Source: Lepidonotus clava
Lineage: Eukaryota; Annelida; Polychaeta; Phyllodocida; Polynoidae
DNA: 64,000 nucleotides
Assembly: GCA_936440205.1 (NCBI GenBank)
Contig: OW387136.1
Location: 30,733,927-30,797,926 of the forward strand
Direction: 5' to 3'
In this document: in pieces, positions 13,256 to 25,796 of the stretch
Position numbering within the stretch: the first letter of the stretch is position 1
How the letters are laid out: each line of letters begins with the position of its first letter
The notes under the pieces: generated by a model
Told to the model about the DNA's origin: nothing
Databases searched by the model: none
The model's input: the letters and a program-made list of their open reading frames with translations, nothing else
Made by a program: the position numbers and the translations under genes

Positions 13256-14217
13256 TGGGGGCGTTTCACACCAAACCATATTTAAGATCTTAACTGCTAA
13301 GATAAGATGGTTCACTTAAGACAAACTGTTCTACACACAGGATCATAACTGAAACATCTTATCTTAGCACTTACTACAGACAAATTTAATGGGGATTCAC
13401 CTTTACCCGAGGGACATGCCAACCCTTATATCAAAGGAAATAAATTGGATAAGGTTCATGCAAATATAAGTAGATGGCAGCATTGTTTAATGTATCCCTT
13501 GTATGAATATGGCAATATAGAAAATGCATTTAAGATTGGAATTCACCTGGAAAACTATTCTCTTTCTAGATTCAATTGATTCATATAGTGATAATAGAAT
13601 TTTCTATCATGAATTCATTCTGTTTATTTGTACATTTATCATTATATATCTATATTCATTCTGAGCTTTGTATTTCCCACCACTGTGGGATAGTATGCCA
13701 TCTAGTGGATACTGCATGAACTAAATAAGCTGGCAATCCACATTGGATATAAGATACTAGAACTTTTATCTTCTCTGGTGTGGAATGGCAATGTCTTAGC
13801 TACTTACTACAGAAAACAAAGAAACGATGACACTTTTTTATCTTCAATATTATCATGGTTGCATATGATATGGACAAACAATAATTATCTAATAATGTTC
13901 TACATTATGCAATGTTTAATCATGCATTGACAAGTATTTGATATTTTATTGTATTCATAGATACTACATGCTTTATTTGTACAGTTCTAAAAGTTATGAT
14001 AGCCCATGAGCATCATTACACTTAAGATCTTAAATCAACATCTTATCTTAAAATGACCACCAAAAAACCAAGGTGTGAAACGGTTTTAAACTGCTGAAAG
14101 AGGCCTAACTAACTATGTTTCCAGAAAACATGTTGGTTAGAAACCCAACTATCATAAATGTGAACTTAAGATCTTAACTTTATTTAAGATTTCGATTTTG
14201 GCAGTGTGAAACGCCCC
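13256..14217. mobile_element. Composite element with GGGGGCGTTTCACAC ends
   Basis: It starts GGGGGCGTTTCACAC and ends GTGTGAAACGCCCCC, with TCT on each side. Inside each end are TTTAAGATCTTAACT and AAGATAAGATG blocks. A third, internal end of the same family (AGGTGTGAAACGGTTTTAAA) lies at about 14075-14097. The locus is therefore probably an element inserted near or into a relative, not one simple unit. No transposase frame is visible. A small copy is at 3435-3540. Confidence 0.6.
13696..13708 (-). promoter_or_regulatory. CTCF-like motif
   Basis: On the minus strand this reads CCACTAGATGGCA, which fits 13 of 14 positions of the bilaterian CTCF consensus CCASYAGRKGGCRS. It lies inside the composite repeat, so a chance or repeat-carried match is possible. 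Confidence 0.25.
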
Positions 14218-15870
14218 CTCTCTCTGATTGTTGCCTTGCAACACCCCTTCCACACCTAACCCATCGGTGATATCTATCTGCAGGATCACAAATACGTCCT
14301 TACATCGACTCCTCCACCTGCCAAGTCCTGGCACCACTATCCTAGGAATGTAATGATTTGTTTGCGTGTGCCACACGGACCATCATTCTTAGCTAATGAT
14401 CCAAGCTGCACGGACAGGCACTTGGCTACTTTTTTTTATGACCCTAAGATTATATTGAATGCAATACAGCTTTGATGGACGGTCCGCCTCTTATGTCTTT
14501 GTATAGTCTATGATATTTCTCGTCTTTCTTTATTATTTCACGTTTCACCTTTTGATGATCCATAATGAAATGCTAACGGGAGGCTGATGTTTTGAACATC
14601 TGTTATTCAAAATAATATGCAATTGCAAAAAAACGTTGTACACACAACCTTTGTCTAGAGCTTTCCCAGAACCGTATACAGAACCAGTAGTAGTAGCTCC
14701 CGCGAGTCTAGGAGAGGCTACACGACCTCTGCTCAAGAGGTACAATTTAGCCTTTTTATGTTTTTCCAAGTTATTACAAGAAGGAGCTTCTGTGTCTACA
14801 CATGTCTATAATTGTGCAGAGGCTGTGGCCCCCGGGCCGCGTTAGGATAGAGGAGGAACTAAGCACCTTGCTTTAGAAGGTGGATAAGTAAATGAACCCG
14901 AGGGGAAACAGGAGGAGGGGAAGTAAGTGTAGGAATCGATGATGATTTGCCCCTAACCGCGACGTTAGTGTAAACACACCCGTCTTATCGGTGCCTAAAA
15001 GCCCTCCCTGCCTGGCCTATAATCAGGGAATTAGGCTTAGGTGCACCGAGACTGAGAGGTTTGGATGAGGCTCACCTCAAGTCCTGTTGAGCGGCAGTTG
15101 TAACACGGTAATACAATGGGGATAGGGAATGGCAAATGCAACACAGCATATTTACACGAATAATGGAAGCGTGGATACACGCGTGGTAGGTAGGGTACAT
15201 GTAAATACCAATACGGATGGGTAAAGGGTCTTACGACACATAACGAAGCTATAATCTCTGCGGTGGCTGAGTTGCAGGTGTCCTGTATGATTGGCAATAC
15301 CCATCAGCAGTCAGCAGCGTAAACTAACTTGATATTATGCCTCCGTAGGAAAATATAAGGAATCTGAACTTTTCAATAATTGCAATCACGGAACACTGAA
15401 TGGTATTTTGTCGATATTGGCAACCAGTACTAATTGTGGTGAGACATTTTAATTTTGGAATTACATTGTAGAAAGCAAACCATGTGCAGCGTTTGTTTAA
15501 AATTAGTGCCGAGATTACCTTATGTACACTATCTCCTCGTCAGTATTTCCATGACACAGACTTAAAGCTGTTGTTAGGCTTGCGTCCGCTGACGTTAACC
15601 GAACGATGCCACAGCCAGCAATAGTGTAGGGCCAGAGAGGTATACCTTGACCTGGAATCTATAATGTTTTTTTCAATACAATCTAAATAATTAAAAATGC
15701 ATTTGCTGTATATTTTACAAATACAGTTGCATGTGAAGAACCAGAAATAATTAAAAATCACAATTGATCTTCACACAGGAAAGGTTCTTTCGATAACTAT
15801 TTATTAATGCAAAGTATCCACAATAAACTTGCTCCTTTTCACTTTTACATAATAATATGACATACAGACA
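14218..15870. other. Intergenic, nothing recognised
   Basis: Contains a somewhat GC-richer stretch at about 14640-15300 with overlapping short frames on both strands, none with a recognisable domain. Confidence 0.5.
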
Positions 15871-17346
15871 TGTAGGCTATTTACTTTAGTAAATATAGGT
15901 CCTGACAAGTTTTTTTTTTATAGATCCATAATCATTGAGATTATTAGCCTTGTTAAGGGCCTCATGTTATGATGATATAATATATTGTTCAATGTAATCA
16001 AACTGTTTTTGAGATTATATATGTACCTCCATTTACAAAGTAATTACAAATGACAATAAATTATTTAGGATTAAAAAAAGGAAACTCATGGGTTATGGGA
16101 AAAAATGAGTCATATATTCAAATTTGACATACAGTTTCCTGTAGTTATTGACAAAAATGGTTCTATCAAACCATGTAGACATTGCTTAGAACTATTCCAA
16201 AGTCATTTTAGTATAAAAACACTATTTACTCTTTGGTAGAATGCACATGCACACAATGCAAAATATGAGGGCTCTTTTGAAATGTTATACAGTACACTAC
16301 ACATATGATTAAAACTGACAAATTTAGGAGGGACAGCTAGGTCTAAAAAGGAGATGTCTGTTGATAGAATCATATCCTTCTATTCCAATTTCAATTCACC
16401 TTATTTTGGGAGACTTGTTGGTATCAAAGGTATATTGTATATAAAAAGAAATTCTTGGCCTATAAATATTATGTTCAAACTTTGTTTCTCTTCTTCCTTT
16501 GCCTTTCTAATGTTCATCTACAACTGTGACACTGGTGTACTTTCATTTTATTTTTGGTTTCTTTTCATCTCACCATATTCCATTTCAAATCCTTCCTTGA
16601 CCAGCCCCTCCCCATCTTCTACTTTTCTCACGTATTTGAGACTTTCCATATCTCTCCATGACTTGCTCAGACCATGCTATTCCTTAAACCCTATATCCCT
16701 TTCTAACCCTCTCAGACAGTGCCTAATGCTAATGTTTTCAGTCAAATGTCTTTCTTTGACTAGATCTGTAGCTGTAGTTTTAAATAATGACATTCGACTG
16801 AGCATATTACACATCTTGCAATAATCCTAAATTCTCACACCTCAACTGCATGATACTTTGTAGATATTTACAGCTGGCCTATCAGAGCGACTCTTAAAAA
16901 AATAAATTCATAATTGTAATATATGGCCATAGGCCTATCACAGTATTTTCTGACAAACAGGGAGGACCCTTCAAGTTCTATGGTTTGTATAATCTTAGAT
17001 GAATCATTACAGAATGTAATCAAGAACGAAATGTTTTTAAGATTGTTTGCTTATGAATTATTCTATTAATGATGAACATGAAACTGTATGTCTATCATAA
17101 TTATTTATCAAACAACATTTAATTCTGAATTCTTTAAGAAGGTCATTTTGCTATTACTCCTGACTGTTCATGTCCTGAAAATACAGGAAAATTTGTGCTC
17201 TCAAAAAGTTTAAATTGAAAAATAGACATAACTATCATCATAACATGAATCCCTTAATAAGTCAAATTCTCTGGATGATTATGGATCTTTAAAAAGAATT
17301 ACCACATTGTCAGGACCTATATTTTAGAGAAGTAAATTTACCTACA
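15871..17346. mobile_element. DNA transposon with ~100-bp terminal inverted repeats
   Basis: The left end begins TGTAGGCTATTTACTTT. The right end, reverse-complemented, begins TGTAGGTAAATTTACTT. The arms stay alignable for about 100 bp through the shared blocks ATATAGGTCCTGACAA, AGATCCATAATCAT, TTAAGGG and TCATGTTATGATGATA. The interior is 1.3 kb of AT-rich DNA with one 156-codon frame (16354-16824, +) of pyrimidine-driven low complexity and no transposase motif. It is best read as a non-autonomous copy of an unknown family. Confidence 0.75.
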
Positions 17347-17394
17347 TAAGTGACCTAGATAGGTTATAGGAGATCTATTACATATAACAACCTT

Positions 17395-18362
17395 TGCTTA
17401 TACGTGTGACGTCACCTAAATAGGCGCCGCTATTTACGCGACAACATATCACTTGAACCGTCTTCATTATAATTATAAACAACAACACAAGTAGTATATG
17501 GAAATGGGAATTGGGAGATGGTAAGATTGTTGTCGCGTGCATAGCTAATCTTATACAGGCGACGTCATGTACACACGGTCTGTAATATAAATGTTTATAT
17601 CGCCCGTTCGGGTGGGGCGGCCTATACGAGCGACGTCGAGTCAACAAGCTCCACTATATATGCGACAATACCGCCTGTACTGAGACTACTATATGCATAC
17701 GCAATAACTTAGTATATATATGGAAATGGTAATTTTGAGCTTGTCGTGTACATAAGTCATATCATGCAGGAGAGGTAATGCACACGCCCTATTTAATATA
17801 AACGATGTCGTGTGTACAAACTTGCCTATTTTCACGGCAATGTCGGATGGATTGGTGCTACTATACACGTGATATGTCAGTAGTATACTGAAATGGGAAT
17901 ACTTTATAGATAATTTGTTTCTTGTCACGTACATGGGTTACCTTTTTCAGATGACTTTGTGTACAGAGCACACTCAATATAAACGACATTGTATGTAGAA
18001 TTTCCCCAATATAGGCCTAACGCAATGTTATCCATTATTTTACCAATCACACTCTCTTAAATCCAAATTTCTTAGAAATCAATGAATTTTAAGATAAGAT
18101 AAAATTCAATTTACCCAAGCCTGCCGTTCTTCACTTTCATTTAGTTGTTATGGACAGTAATGCGTGATGCTGTCACCTCCCATTTCCGTATAGCACTACC
18201 GTATCGCGTGAATAAGGGGATCAATACACGCGATACATGTTAAGTAGTATATGGAAATGGGAACTTACAGATGGAGTCAACCTCGTCGTGTGTATAGTTC
18301 ATCTTATACAAGCGACGTCATGTATACAAATGTTAACCGACGTCGCGTATATGGCTAGTTTG
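17395..18362. repeat. Diverged tandem array, ~170-220 bp unit, CpG and GACGTC rich
   Basis: An anchor close to AGTATATGGAAATGGGAA recurs at about 17491, 17711, 17881 and 18244. Each unit then carries TTGTCGTGTRYATA, TCTTATACAGGCGACGTCA, TAATATAAACGA and TATACACGCGATA-like blocks. The last interval is about twice as long and contains unrelated sequence at about 18020-18180, possibly an insertion. TGACGTCA (a CRE palindrome) occurs at 17407-17414. CpG is far denser than in the flanks. Confidence 0.7.
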
Positions 18363-21258
18363 CAAAAAGGCTGACACAACATGCTTCACTGTAATTGTGA
18401 GTTCTACATCAAAAAATCATTTTTTCTTATTTAAGTTGTATTTTTCAACTTTTTTCTCTCAAAATGTTAATACCTTGATTTGCCCAAAAGTTACAGCTTG
18501 TTGCTTGGCAGATTTGAAATCAAAATATTCAGGAGATAAAGAATCAATTAAGATAATATTGTGTAGACGCCATGTCAAGGTTAAGCCCAAAAATGGGCTT
18601 TGGCAAGTAGACTATGACATGTTTTAAGACATGTTTTACAACATTAGAACGTTATCCGAATATGTTATCAAGCCTACATGGGTTACAACATAGCAAATAG
18701 GGACGTCCTCAAGAACGATAACGCGGCTTTAAGAATAGAGAATTATCTAAGAAGATTTACAAAAGTGAGGGAAAAAACCGCAATTCGGCAGTTTTTATCT
18801 TACCATAGTAAGACAAAATGTGTGCCTCTGACCCTGTGTATGTTGTGTTTAGATCTTATTTGTTGTAACAGAGATACAAATCTTGATTGAATCAATTACC
18901 CATACCATTTCTCTATCTCAATACATCTTTGAATATACTTCGTGTATCCTCCATGTCCATTTAATTTATAATGTTTTGATTGAAAGCCTCTTAAACCAAT
19001 ATGGAGCTGTGATTCTCTGCAATTCGTGACATTGTCACTGAAGTTTTATATTGTTCATCAACAAAATCAATTGCTTCACTAATGAGTCAGTATTGGAATC
19101 ATCCGCAAACCGATCAGGCCATTACCACAGCTGACATTGTGTATTTATCTCTTTATTGTCCTCCGCTATCTCTTAATGATCTCACCGTAGGGTGTGCTCA
19201 CCAACAAAAGAAACATTTAAAGTTTCATTGTTCTGCTAAACATGAAATCTCCGCAAGTAAAACTAATGGTTAAAATCATATGTATGCATTATGTAGCTTC
19301 CTAAAATATTATGTTCTTCATTTACTATCTGAGATCTCTTTCTGTATTTGCAGCGATTTTGCACTCTATTGTTTTATAAGTGTCTGATCTAGCGCACTTC
19401 AGCTTAACAGAAATCATATTTTGTCAAACAGCATCCAGCGTATTTCATACTTGAAAGGTCACCACTATATTACTAAACATAAACAAATGGCAAAGGATGG
19501 GTACATTAGACCGACAGTATCGCCTTCTTAATTAGTAATAGAAATACGTATAGATGTTAAGGAAACATATAATCAATATTTGATTTGTGTACTATGCTGC
19601 AAAAGTTTAGGCATTGATGAGGTTACTGGGAAATTATAGAGGCCCTGGGGGGGGGGGGGGTCCGAAATTTTTTAGGATGTCCGTTCGTACTAAATGGGAG
19701 GCCCAATACCTATCTGCCTGTCGGGCAGTCTTCTGTTTGTGAGTGACATCATTGCTAATTATGATCAAAAGGACCTAGGAGCGAGATAGGTGCAGACGAG
19801 CTAAATGGGAACAATATCAATTATCATATTCATAGTTTATGACCCAAGTATAGAAATAAAAATTCAATTGCCCATTTTTTTTCTAAAAGATGTAGACCTA
19901 CATATGCATTATGATTCTGGCAATTTTCTATTTCTTGATTGGCAATCATCATCGTACATAAAGAAATTTAATCGGAAAAAGACAGCAATTCTTTTAAGGT
20001 TGAAGACTCGAAGTTTAGAGTTATCAACGTCAACATGATTGTATTAAACAGGAATTACCAGGATACTATATATATGTTCTCGTGCCTATGTAATAGGTAG
20101 CTCCAAAGACGCAGGCGGTCACAGACATCTCCCTCTTTATTGATGAGATTTGAAGGTATGAACAGAGAAAAGAACAGCAGAAGAATCATCGTTTCTGCAT
20201 GCGCAGCATTGGTTCCAAACATCTTGTCATTTCAGGGACAATTACCGTGACTGGGGATGGAACATTACAATATATAGTGATTCTTCTCCTGAGTATTTTC
20301 TGCTCTGCAGGCACCGTGTTCCACCTGTGCTTGGCTTCATATCACACCTGACGGTTCTGATTAGATTCTCTGAAGATTAGTATTTGAAATACGGCGCGGC
20401 CAGCCCAGCAGACGCCTGCTACGATGAATGTGTTTCTTTAATTTTGTTTATAATAGTCTTTATTATACTGTAGCAAGATCAAAATACATATTCTGGTCTT
20501 CCTCTTGTGTACAGCGTATTCTACCAGCAAGATAAAGATTATATTACACCACAATACATTATGTTGAAAGGTTTTATATCTAGATCTCACCAACTAGATG
20601 ATAAAGTGACTTTAATGATTGATTGCAAAATTAATTGCAATTAAGTGGGATACAACTTTCACCCTGTGGAAGTGTCCCTCGCACCTAGAACAACGTACAG
20701 AAGTATGTATTTATCCATAATCACACAAATTCAGTTCATATTCACACAAAATTAAGATTACAATAATTGTTGAAAATCCTTATTCTCGCTATTTTTCCGT
20801 TGCCACCCCAAATCAAGAAAACATTAGTAATAACATTTTAGTTAGTCATTTGCATTAAAGGAAGCTAGCAATGTAAGACTCAACTGTGAAAAACTTTACA
20901 AACTTATGTAACCTTTAGAAGTACATATAGATGAAAATCATTTTTTAGAACTTTTAGTACTTCTAAATTTTTTTTAGAAGTACATTACACGGGTTAAAGT
21001 CAGGCCTATGATAAAATATAAACAATGAAAACTAGTTTTAATCAGAATAACTTTGTTATTGTCCATTTCAGTTGATACCACCCTCCACATGCCACTTCGT
21101 TTACAACAACCTCAAAAACAACACTCTTATTACACTGCTTATTGTCCTCTTGGAATTCTTTATCGACAGAATAATCTGTCCTCAATAGTTCCTAAAAGAA
21201 ATAAGGACATTCTATATCATGATGAGCCAATCTTGAGCCAGTCCCAGCCATGGCGTCA
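18363..21258. other. Intergenic, few short repeats
   Basis: No gene is supported. A 14-bp G run lies at 19647-19660, and a decayed reverse copy of the 2201-2367 MITE end lies at about 19641-19713. Confidence 0.5.
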
Positions 21259-22555
21259 CGTTATGCACCATACTTTTTTGGTTTGTCTGTTACTTACTAA
21301 AATGTCAGGTAACTGTTACATTATTTTTCTGTGAGGTTGTGACCTAACCAAAACAGAATGCTATTATAATGTTCTGGTGAGGTTAGGTCAAGATCAAATT
21401 AAAATAGAATGTCATTGTGACATTCTGATTAGGTGAGGTCTAGACCTGACTTAAACAGAACATTGGTGTCACCTCCTGACCAGCAGAGGCCCCAACCTTA
21501 CCTAAACAGAACGTTATTGTGAAGTTCTGATTATGTCAGGTCTTAACCTTACCTAAACAGAAGGTTACTGTAACCATATTATTAGGTTAGGTGTCACCCT
21601 AACCTAAACAGGTTGGGGCTACCACTGAAAAACGGGACGTCCTGTAAAAACGGGACGTCCTGTATAACAGGCAATTATGTAAAAGTGTATTATCTAATTA
21701 TTTTAGATGAAATTATATGTAATTAAAGCACTAGAAAAACATGATATAATACTTCTACATATGCAAACTGCAAAAATTATGAAATTCTGCATTTAACATG
21801 AATTTGATAACACTTTCCATTTTGACAAATACATAAATAATAATTTCACAATTAATATTTTTTACATGATCAAAAATGCTCAGAAAATGAGGAGGTTGCT
21901 AAATTAAAAAAATATTTGTCACGAAAGTACACATTTTTTGCATCAAAATGATCATTGCATTTTCACATTCTATCGTTGCATTTTTTTCTATTGATTTTTA
22001 TTTTTTAAAAGTTCCAAAAATCATACCAAGAAAACGGCCCATCCTGAAATAACAGGACGGTTTTGTGATCTGTTATTTCAGGACGTCCTGTTTTTTCAGG
22101 CATTCTTTTGAAAACCTTTAAAACCATGATTATAATGATTGGATTGGATTCTAATTTAACCAAATGATTGTTTGTCATGTAGAGATATAATTAAAATTGA
22201 AAAAAATTATAATAGAATGTTTAAGGATGAATGAAAGGGTTATGTCCTGAAAAAACAGGACGTCCCTTTTTTCCAGTCATAGCCCCAACTTGCTAAATAG
22301 AATGTTATTATGACATCCTCATTCAGTGAGGTCTTAACCACACCTAAACAGAATGTTATTGTGACATTCTTATTAAGTCTCAGCCTTATAAATAATGTGA
22401 CAAGAACATTGTCAGAACGTCACAATATCACGTCGCAACAGTTGGTTGCAGCAATGTAATTGGGAGTCATCAAAAGAACGTCGCTGTAACCTAACAGTGT
22501 GACGTAACAAGAACCAATCCAGAACGTTATTAGAACGTCATATCCTTGGCTGGGG
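21259..22555. repeat. 51-bp tandem repeat locus, copy 2
   Basis: Same left flank, unit order and right flank as 10009-10806. Unit starts at 21452, 21503, 21554 and 21605 are exactly 51 bp apart. A 684-bp transposon interrupts the array after the fourth of these starts. It lacks the 174-bp insertion of copy 1, so each locus shows the empty site for the other's insertion. Confidence 0.85.
21609..22292. mobile_element. 684-bp non-autonomous transposon with GTTGGGGCT / GGGACGTCCTG ends
   Basis: The left end is CAGGTTGGGGCTACCACTG and the right end, reverse-complemented, is CAAGTTGGGGCTATGACTGG. Both continue into GGGACGTCCTG. CTAAA flanks both sides as a 5-bp duplication of the host repeat. ACGTCCTGT-type palindromes are repeated near both ends (21632-21675 and 22033-22100). 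The interior is AT-rich without a transposase. Confidence 0.8.
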
Positions 22556-23545
22556 TCGCTACATTATTTTGTATTGTAAACTATTTAAACATTTAACTTT
22601 CTGATGAACATTTTTTTCTTAACAGATGAAATTGAAATGAAGTCTACACTTTGAGAAAATGTTATCTGTCCAGTTAAATGAGAGGATGATAATGAAACTC
22701 AAGTTAAGGTCGTATCACATTACAATTCTGTTCGTCCTATTAATTTCTGATTCACTTAAATGCTATGAAGTCCTTTACTCATAATGTAAGACGATACGTC
22801 TGCAATCCAGTCATTTTAAATTGAAAACGTCAATTAAGTGCTGCATTATTATTTTGATAATTGTAAGTGACACACAGTTTCATTGAGGATAAACATATTA
22901 ATGCGAAAAGACACGGCATTAAGCTTTTAACTGCTATCTTTATTCTACTAGACTACATATGCATGTAACTGTTAAAGTAATTTCCTGGTGACATATTATT
23001 GATGGCACATCGGTCACTCCAGGGAATAATGAAATCTTACAGTTCTGACCCCTTTCAGACAGGTTAAATCGCCATCCTTACCCACCAGTAAATGTCAGTG
23101 AGGCATCAAATAACAGCGATTATTCTGTAAGACCAGTCTTTTACACCACCTCAATTTAAGCTCTCTGATCCTATAGGAAGTGAAAGTCTAACCGGAAGTA
23201 ACCTTTGACAGTGGTAAGTGCCCGAGGGGGTTCCGAGGCTCGTGGTGGTGGAGGGGTCGGGTCATAAATGGAAAGCCCCTATTCCCGCTACAAAGTTCTG
23301 CCCATTGGGAGATACTTCCACCGGTCAGTCGGAAATAGATTCAAGGGAGATGGAAAGTGGGAGGGCGGCGGGTACTGGTAAGGGCGTGGGGCATGTGCAT
23401 GTAAGGGAATCTAGTTCCATCTCTTTTTACCACTGGCAGTGCTATAAAATTGTATTCAATCAACATAAATCTGACATAAATGGGAGATTTCTGCATTGAT
23501 TGTTGGAAGTTTAGCTGACAGTGAACAAAGGCATGTCAGTCTCTC
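22556..23545. other. Intergenic; one splice-donor-like site near an ETS-like site
   Basis: CCGGAAGT (ETS-like) lies at 23192-23199 and a strong donor-like GTAAGT at 23214-23219, 2.4 kb upstream of the first SLC16 exon seen. This could be a noncoding 5' exon, but nothing else supports it. The 93-codon frame at 23218-23499 has no known motif. Confidence 0.2.
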
Positions 23546-23546
23546 A

Positions 23547-23750
23547 AGCCCCATACCCACTACATAGGCAATTTTATAGTTGTTGGGTGATAGGCGACTG
23601 GGAAAATTGGCGGTTAAGTTGTTGGGCAACTGGGTTATCAATGAAATCACTGGGCGACTCCCTGTGGGCATGATGCAGATTTTGGGTGACGGGCGACGGG
23701 CGACGGGAGCAGAATCGCTGGTAAAATCACTAGACAAATATCAAACTTGC
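23547..23750. repeat. Degraded Harbinger-like MITE
   Basis: It begins AGCCCCATACCCACTACATA and carries GGCGACTGGGAAAAT and GACGGGCGACGGGCGACGGG segments. The right end decays after GGTAAAATCACTAG, short of the expected GTGGGTATGGGGCT. Same family as 23827-23967 and 34857-35020. Confidence 0.6.
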
Positions 23751-23826
23751 TTAATATCACAGTCACCCAATGACTAGTGCCAGCTCCATACAGAGAGCAT
23801 TGTGTAGAGAGATTTTGATCCTCTAA

Positions 23827-23967
23827 AGCCCCATACCCACTAGGTGACGTAATTGTTGACGGGCGACGGGCGACTGGGAGAATCACCAGTCAAGTTGCCG
23901 GGCAACGGCCTTTCTCCCAGTCGCCTGTCGCCCATTGACAGTAAAATCGCCTAGTGGGCATGGCCCT
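23827..23967. mobile_element. 141-bp Harbinger-like MITE, TAA duplication
   Basis: It starts AGCCCCATACCCACTAGG and ends CCTAGTGGGCATGGCCCT, with TAA on both sides. TWA duplications are characteristic of PIF/Harbinger transposons. The interior is made of GCGACGGGCGACTGG-type repeats facing each other. It is one of three copies in the window. Confidence 0.75.
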
Positions 23968-25638
23968 TAATGTTCAGCTAACATGGCATCACTGTCAATT
24001 CAAATATGTTCGCCTTTCATCAAAAATCTATTTGTAATTCTTTATCATTTCACCTGTTGAAAGAGGTGGATGAGAACGAGCTTTTGGTTTTCAAACCACA
24101 CTGAAATTCTATGCAATCGACCTTGTAATAAATGTGTCACAGTTCCATTCTATAATTGACATGCTGTGCCATGCCATATGTATACGCGACACAACCATTT
24201 CTTGACTAATGAAGGTCGTCGGGGGCATCCTTTCCATCAAGATTAATTTTAGATGATGGGGGGGGGGGGAGTCTAACATTTTGTTGTGTAGGCTGAGGGG
24301 AATGGGGTCCTATAACATATTTACTCCACACTGTCCTCAACCCGTCATAATCACCCTGAAGACGAAGCCGACGCCGGCGTCTTTAGCTGCGGGGATAGAG
24401 GAAAGGGTGCTGAGGCTTTAGATCTCCGTTTGGGGACCCCCCCCCCCCATACCGTTATGCAGGGACCCTAGGCTTATTGACTTACAACGCCCCGAACGGA
24501 GGATGAACCACTGACCCGACTTCAGCGCCCTCTATCAACGTTGACGAAAAGTGCCCCTGTTAATGTCACATCATCAAGCCCTCGATGTCACACAAAGCTG
24601 TGCTTGGGGGGAGTCCTTTAGCCGGACTGTACGTCGCCCGCCCTCCACGGAAGTAGGATAGGAATAGCCCTTTCCATAAACGGGTGCGATTATGGGATTT
24701 GTAATCATAAGACGCCCAGCGAGCAACAACAATTGTCAAATTTAATACCGCCATTAAATAACACTGGCCGTCAATTTAGAAAGTAGACAATTATATGTTT
24801 CTTGACTATTTGAAGAACTTCATTGTCTGAACATTGTTATCATTAATTTTATTCATCATTGTACCGTCATCATTAAGTTTTGATTCTTAGAGAGCAGGAA
24901 TAACACATCCATTTATCAAAATGAAAAAGATAAATAAAAAAGGCATCCACTATGGCCTTATAATTCGAAATAGGTAGGCCAAGATCAGATTCTTTGCGGA
25001 AAAATTGTGTGGGGAAAAATCCTCTTTGGAACAAAATAGCCCAGGTTGCTGTGTTTGAACAATGTTCCGCAGAAAGTATTCATAATTATGAACTGTCTTG
25101 GCATAAAACAAATAATTTCAGTGGGATAACACCAAGTTAGTAGGCATGAGGGCATGCGCACTCGATGCCACAATAAAAAGTTGGGGCATGGTTAATGTGA
25201 TAAGCCTAATATACTTGTTGATATTCTACATGGGAGCAACCAGCTCTTTCTTGCTATTATGTTAGAGAAACAGTGAGTAGTATAGATAAGTAGGTCTCTG
25301 ACACAGGCCACTCTTTTGACATAACAGTGAAATGATACCAATAACGTAAGCCTTCCAATTACGTAAGCCTTCATATAGCTTACAGTGGCTGTGACTGCAT
25401 GTTTTGTCATCTTCATGGTATGAATTGATATAATCTTGCATAACAACTTCTATCATATACAACATTTACGTTCTTTTATGGTTTGATCTATCATGATATT
25501 GGTCTCCAAACCATCCACTTTTTGCTTTGTCAGACTAAATTTCCGATTCCTCCAGCTACAATGGATCTCCTTGTTCTTGTCATTTCACCAGTTACTTATG
25601 TCGGTACATAACGCCTGTTCTTATCCTACATTCTGCAG
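23968..25638. other. Upstream of the SLC16 exons; no first exon found
   Basis: Searched for the conserved SLC16 N-terminal DGGWGW motif on the plus strand here and back to position 1 without success. G and C runs of 12 bp lie at 24258-24269 and 24437-24448. Confidence 0.5.
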
Positions 25639-25796
25639 TGTGGCTGGGCAGCGCTAGTATGGCTCTATCACTCCTCCTCTCACCGCTTGTCGTCGCCATC
25701 TGTCGCCGCAAGTCACCGCGGTTTCTGGCTATTGTTGGCGGACTGATCACCGCCCTGGGGTGCCTGTTCCTCTCCTTCTCTACACAGTACCACCAG
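25639..25796 (+). CDS. SLC16 exon A (TM2-TM3)
   Basis: The acceptor TTCTGCAG precedes a split codon (one base donated by an upstream exon). The reading starts WLGSASMALSLL and continues through VAICRRKSPRFLAIVGG to LSFSTQYHQ. It covers TM2, the conserved basic TM2-TM3 loop and TM3. The donor is CAG|GTAGGG, phase 0. Confidence 0.92.

Noticed and set aside
16354-16824. 156-codon open frame as a gene
   Set aside because: It lies inside an inverted-repeat element, is Ser/Leu/Phe-heavy from pyrimidine-rich DNA and has no motif.
20246-20390. Missing SLC16 first exon, from GACTGGGGATGG
   Set aside because: The frame reads RDWGWN and what follows is not a membrane segment of the family.
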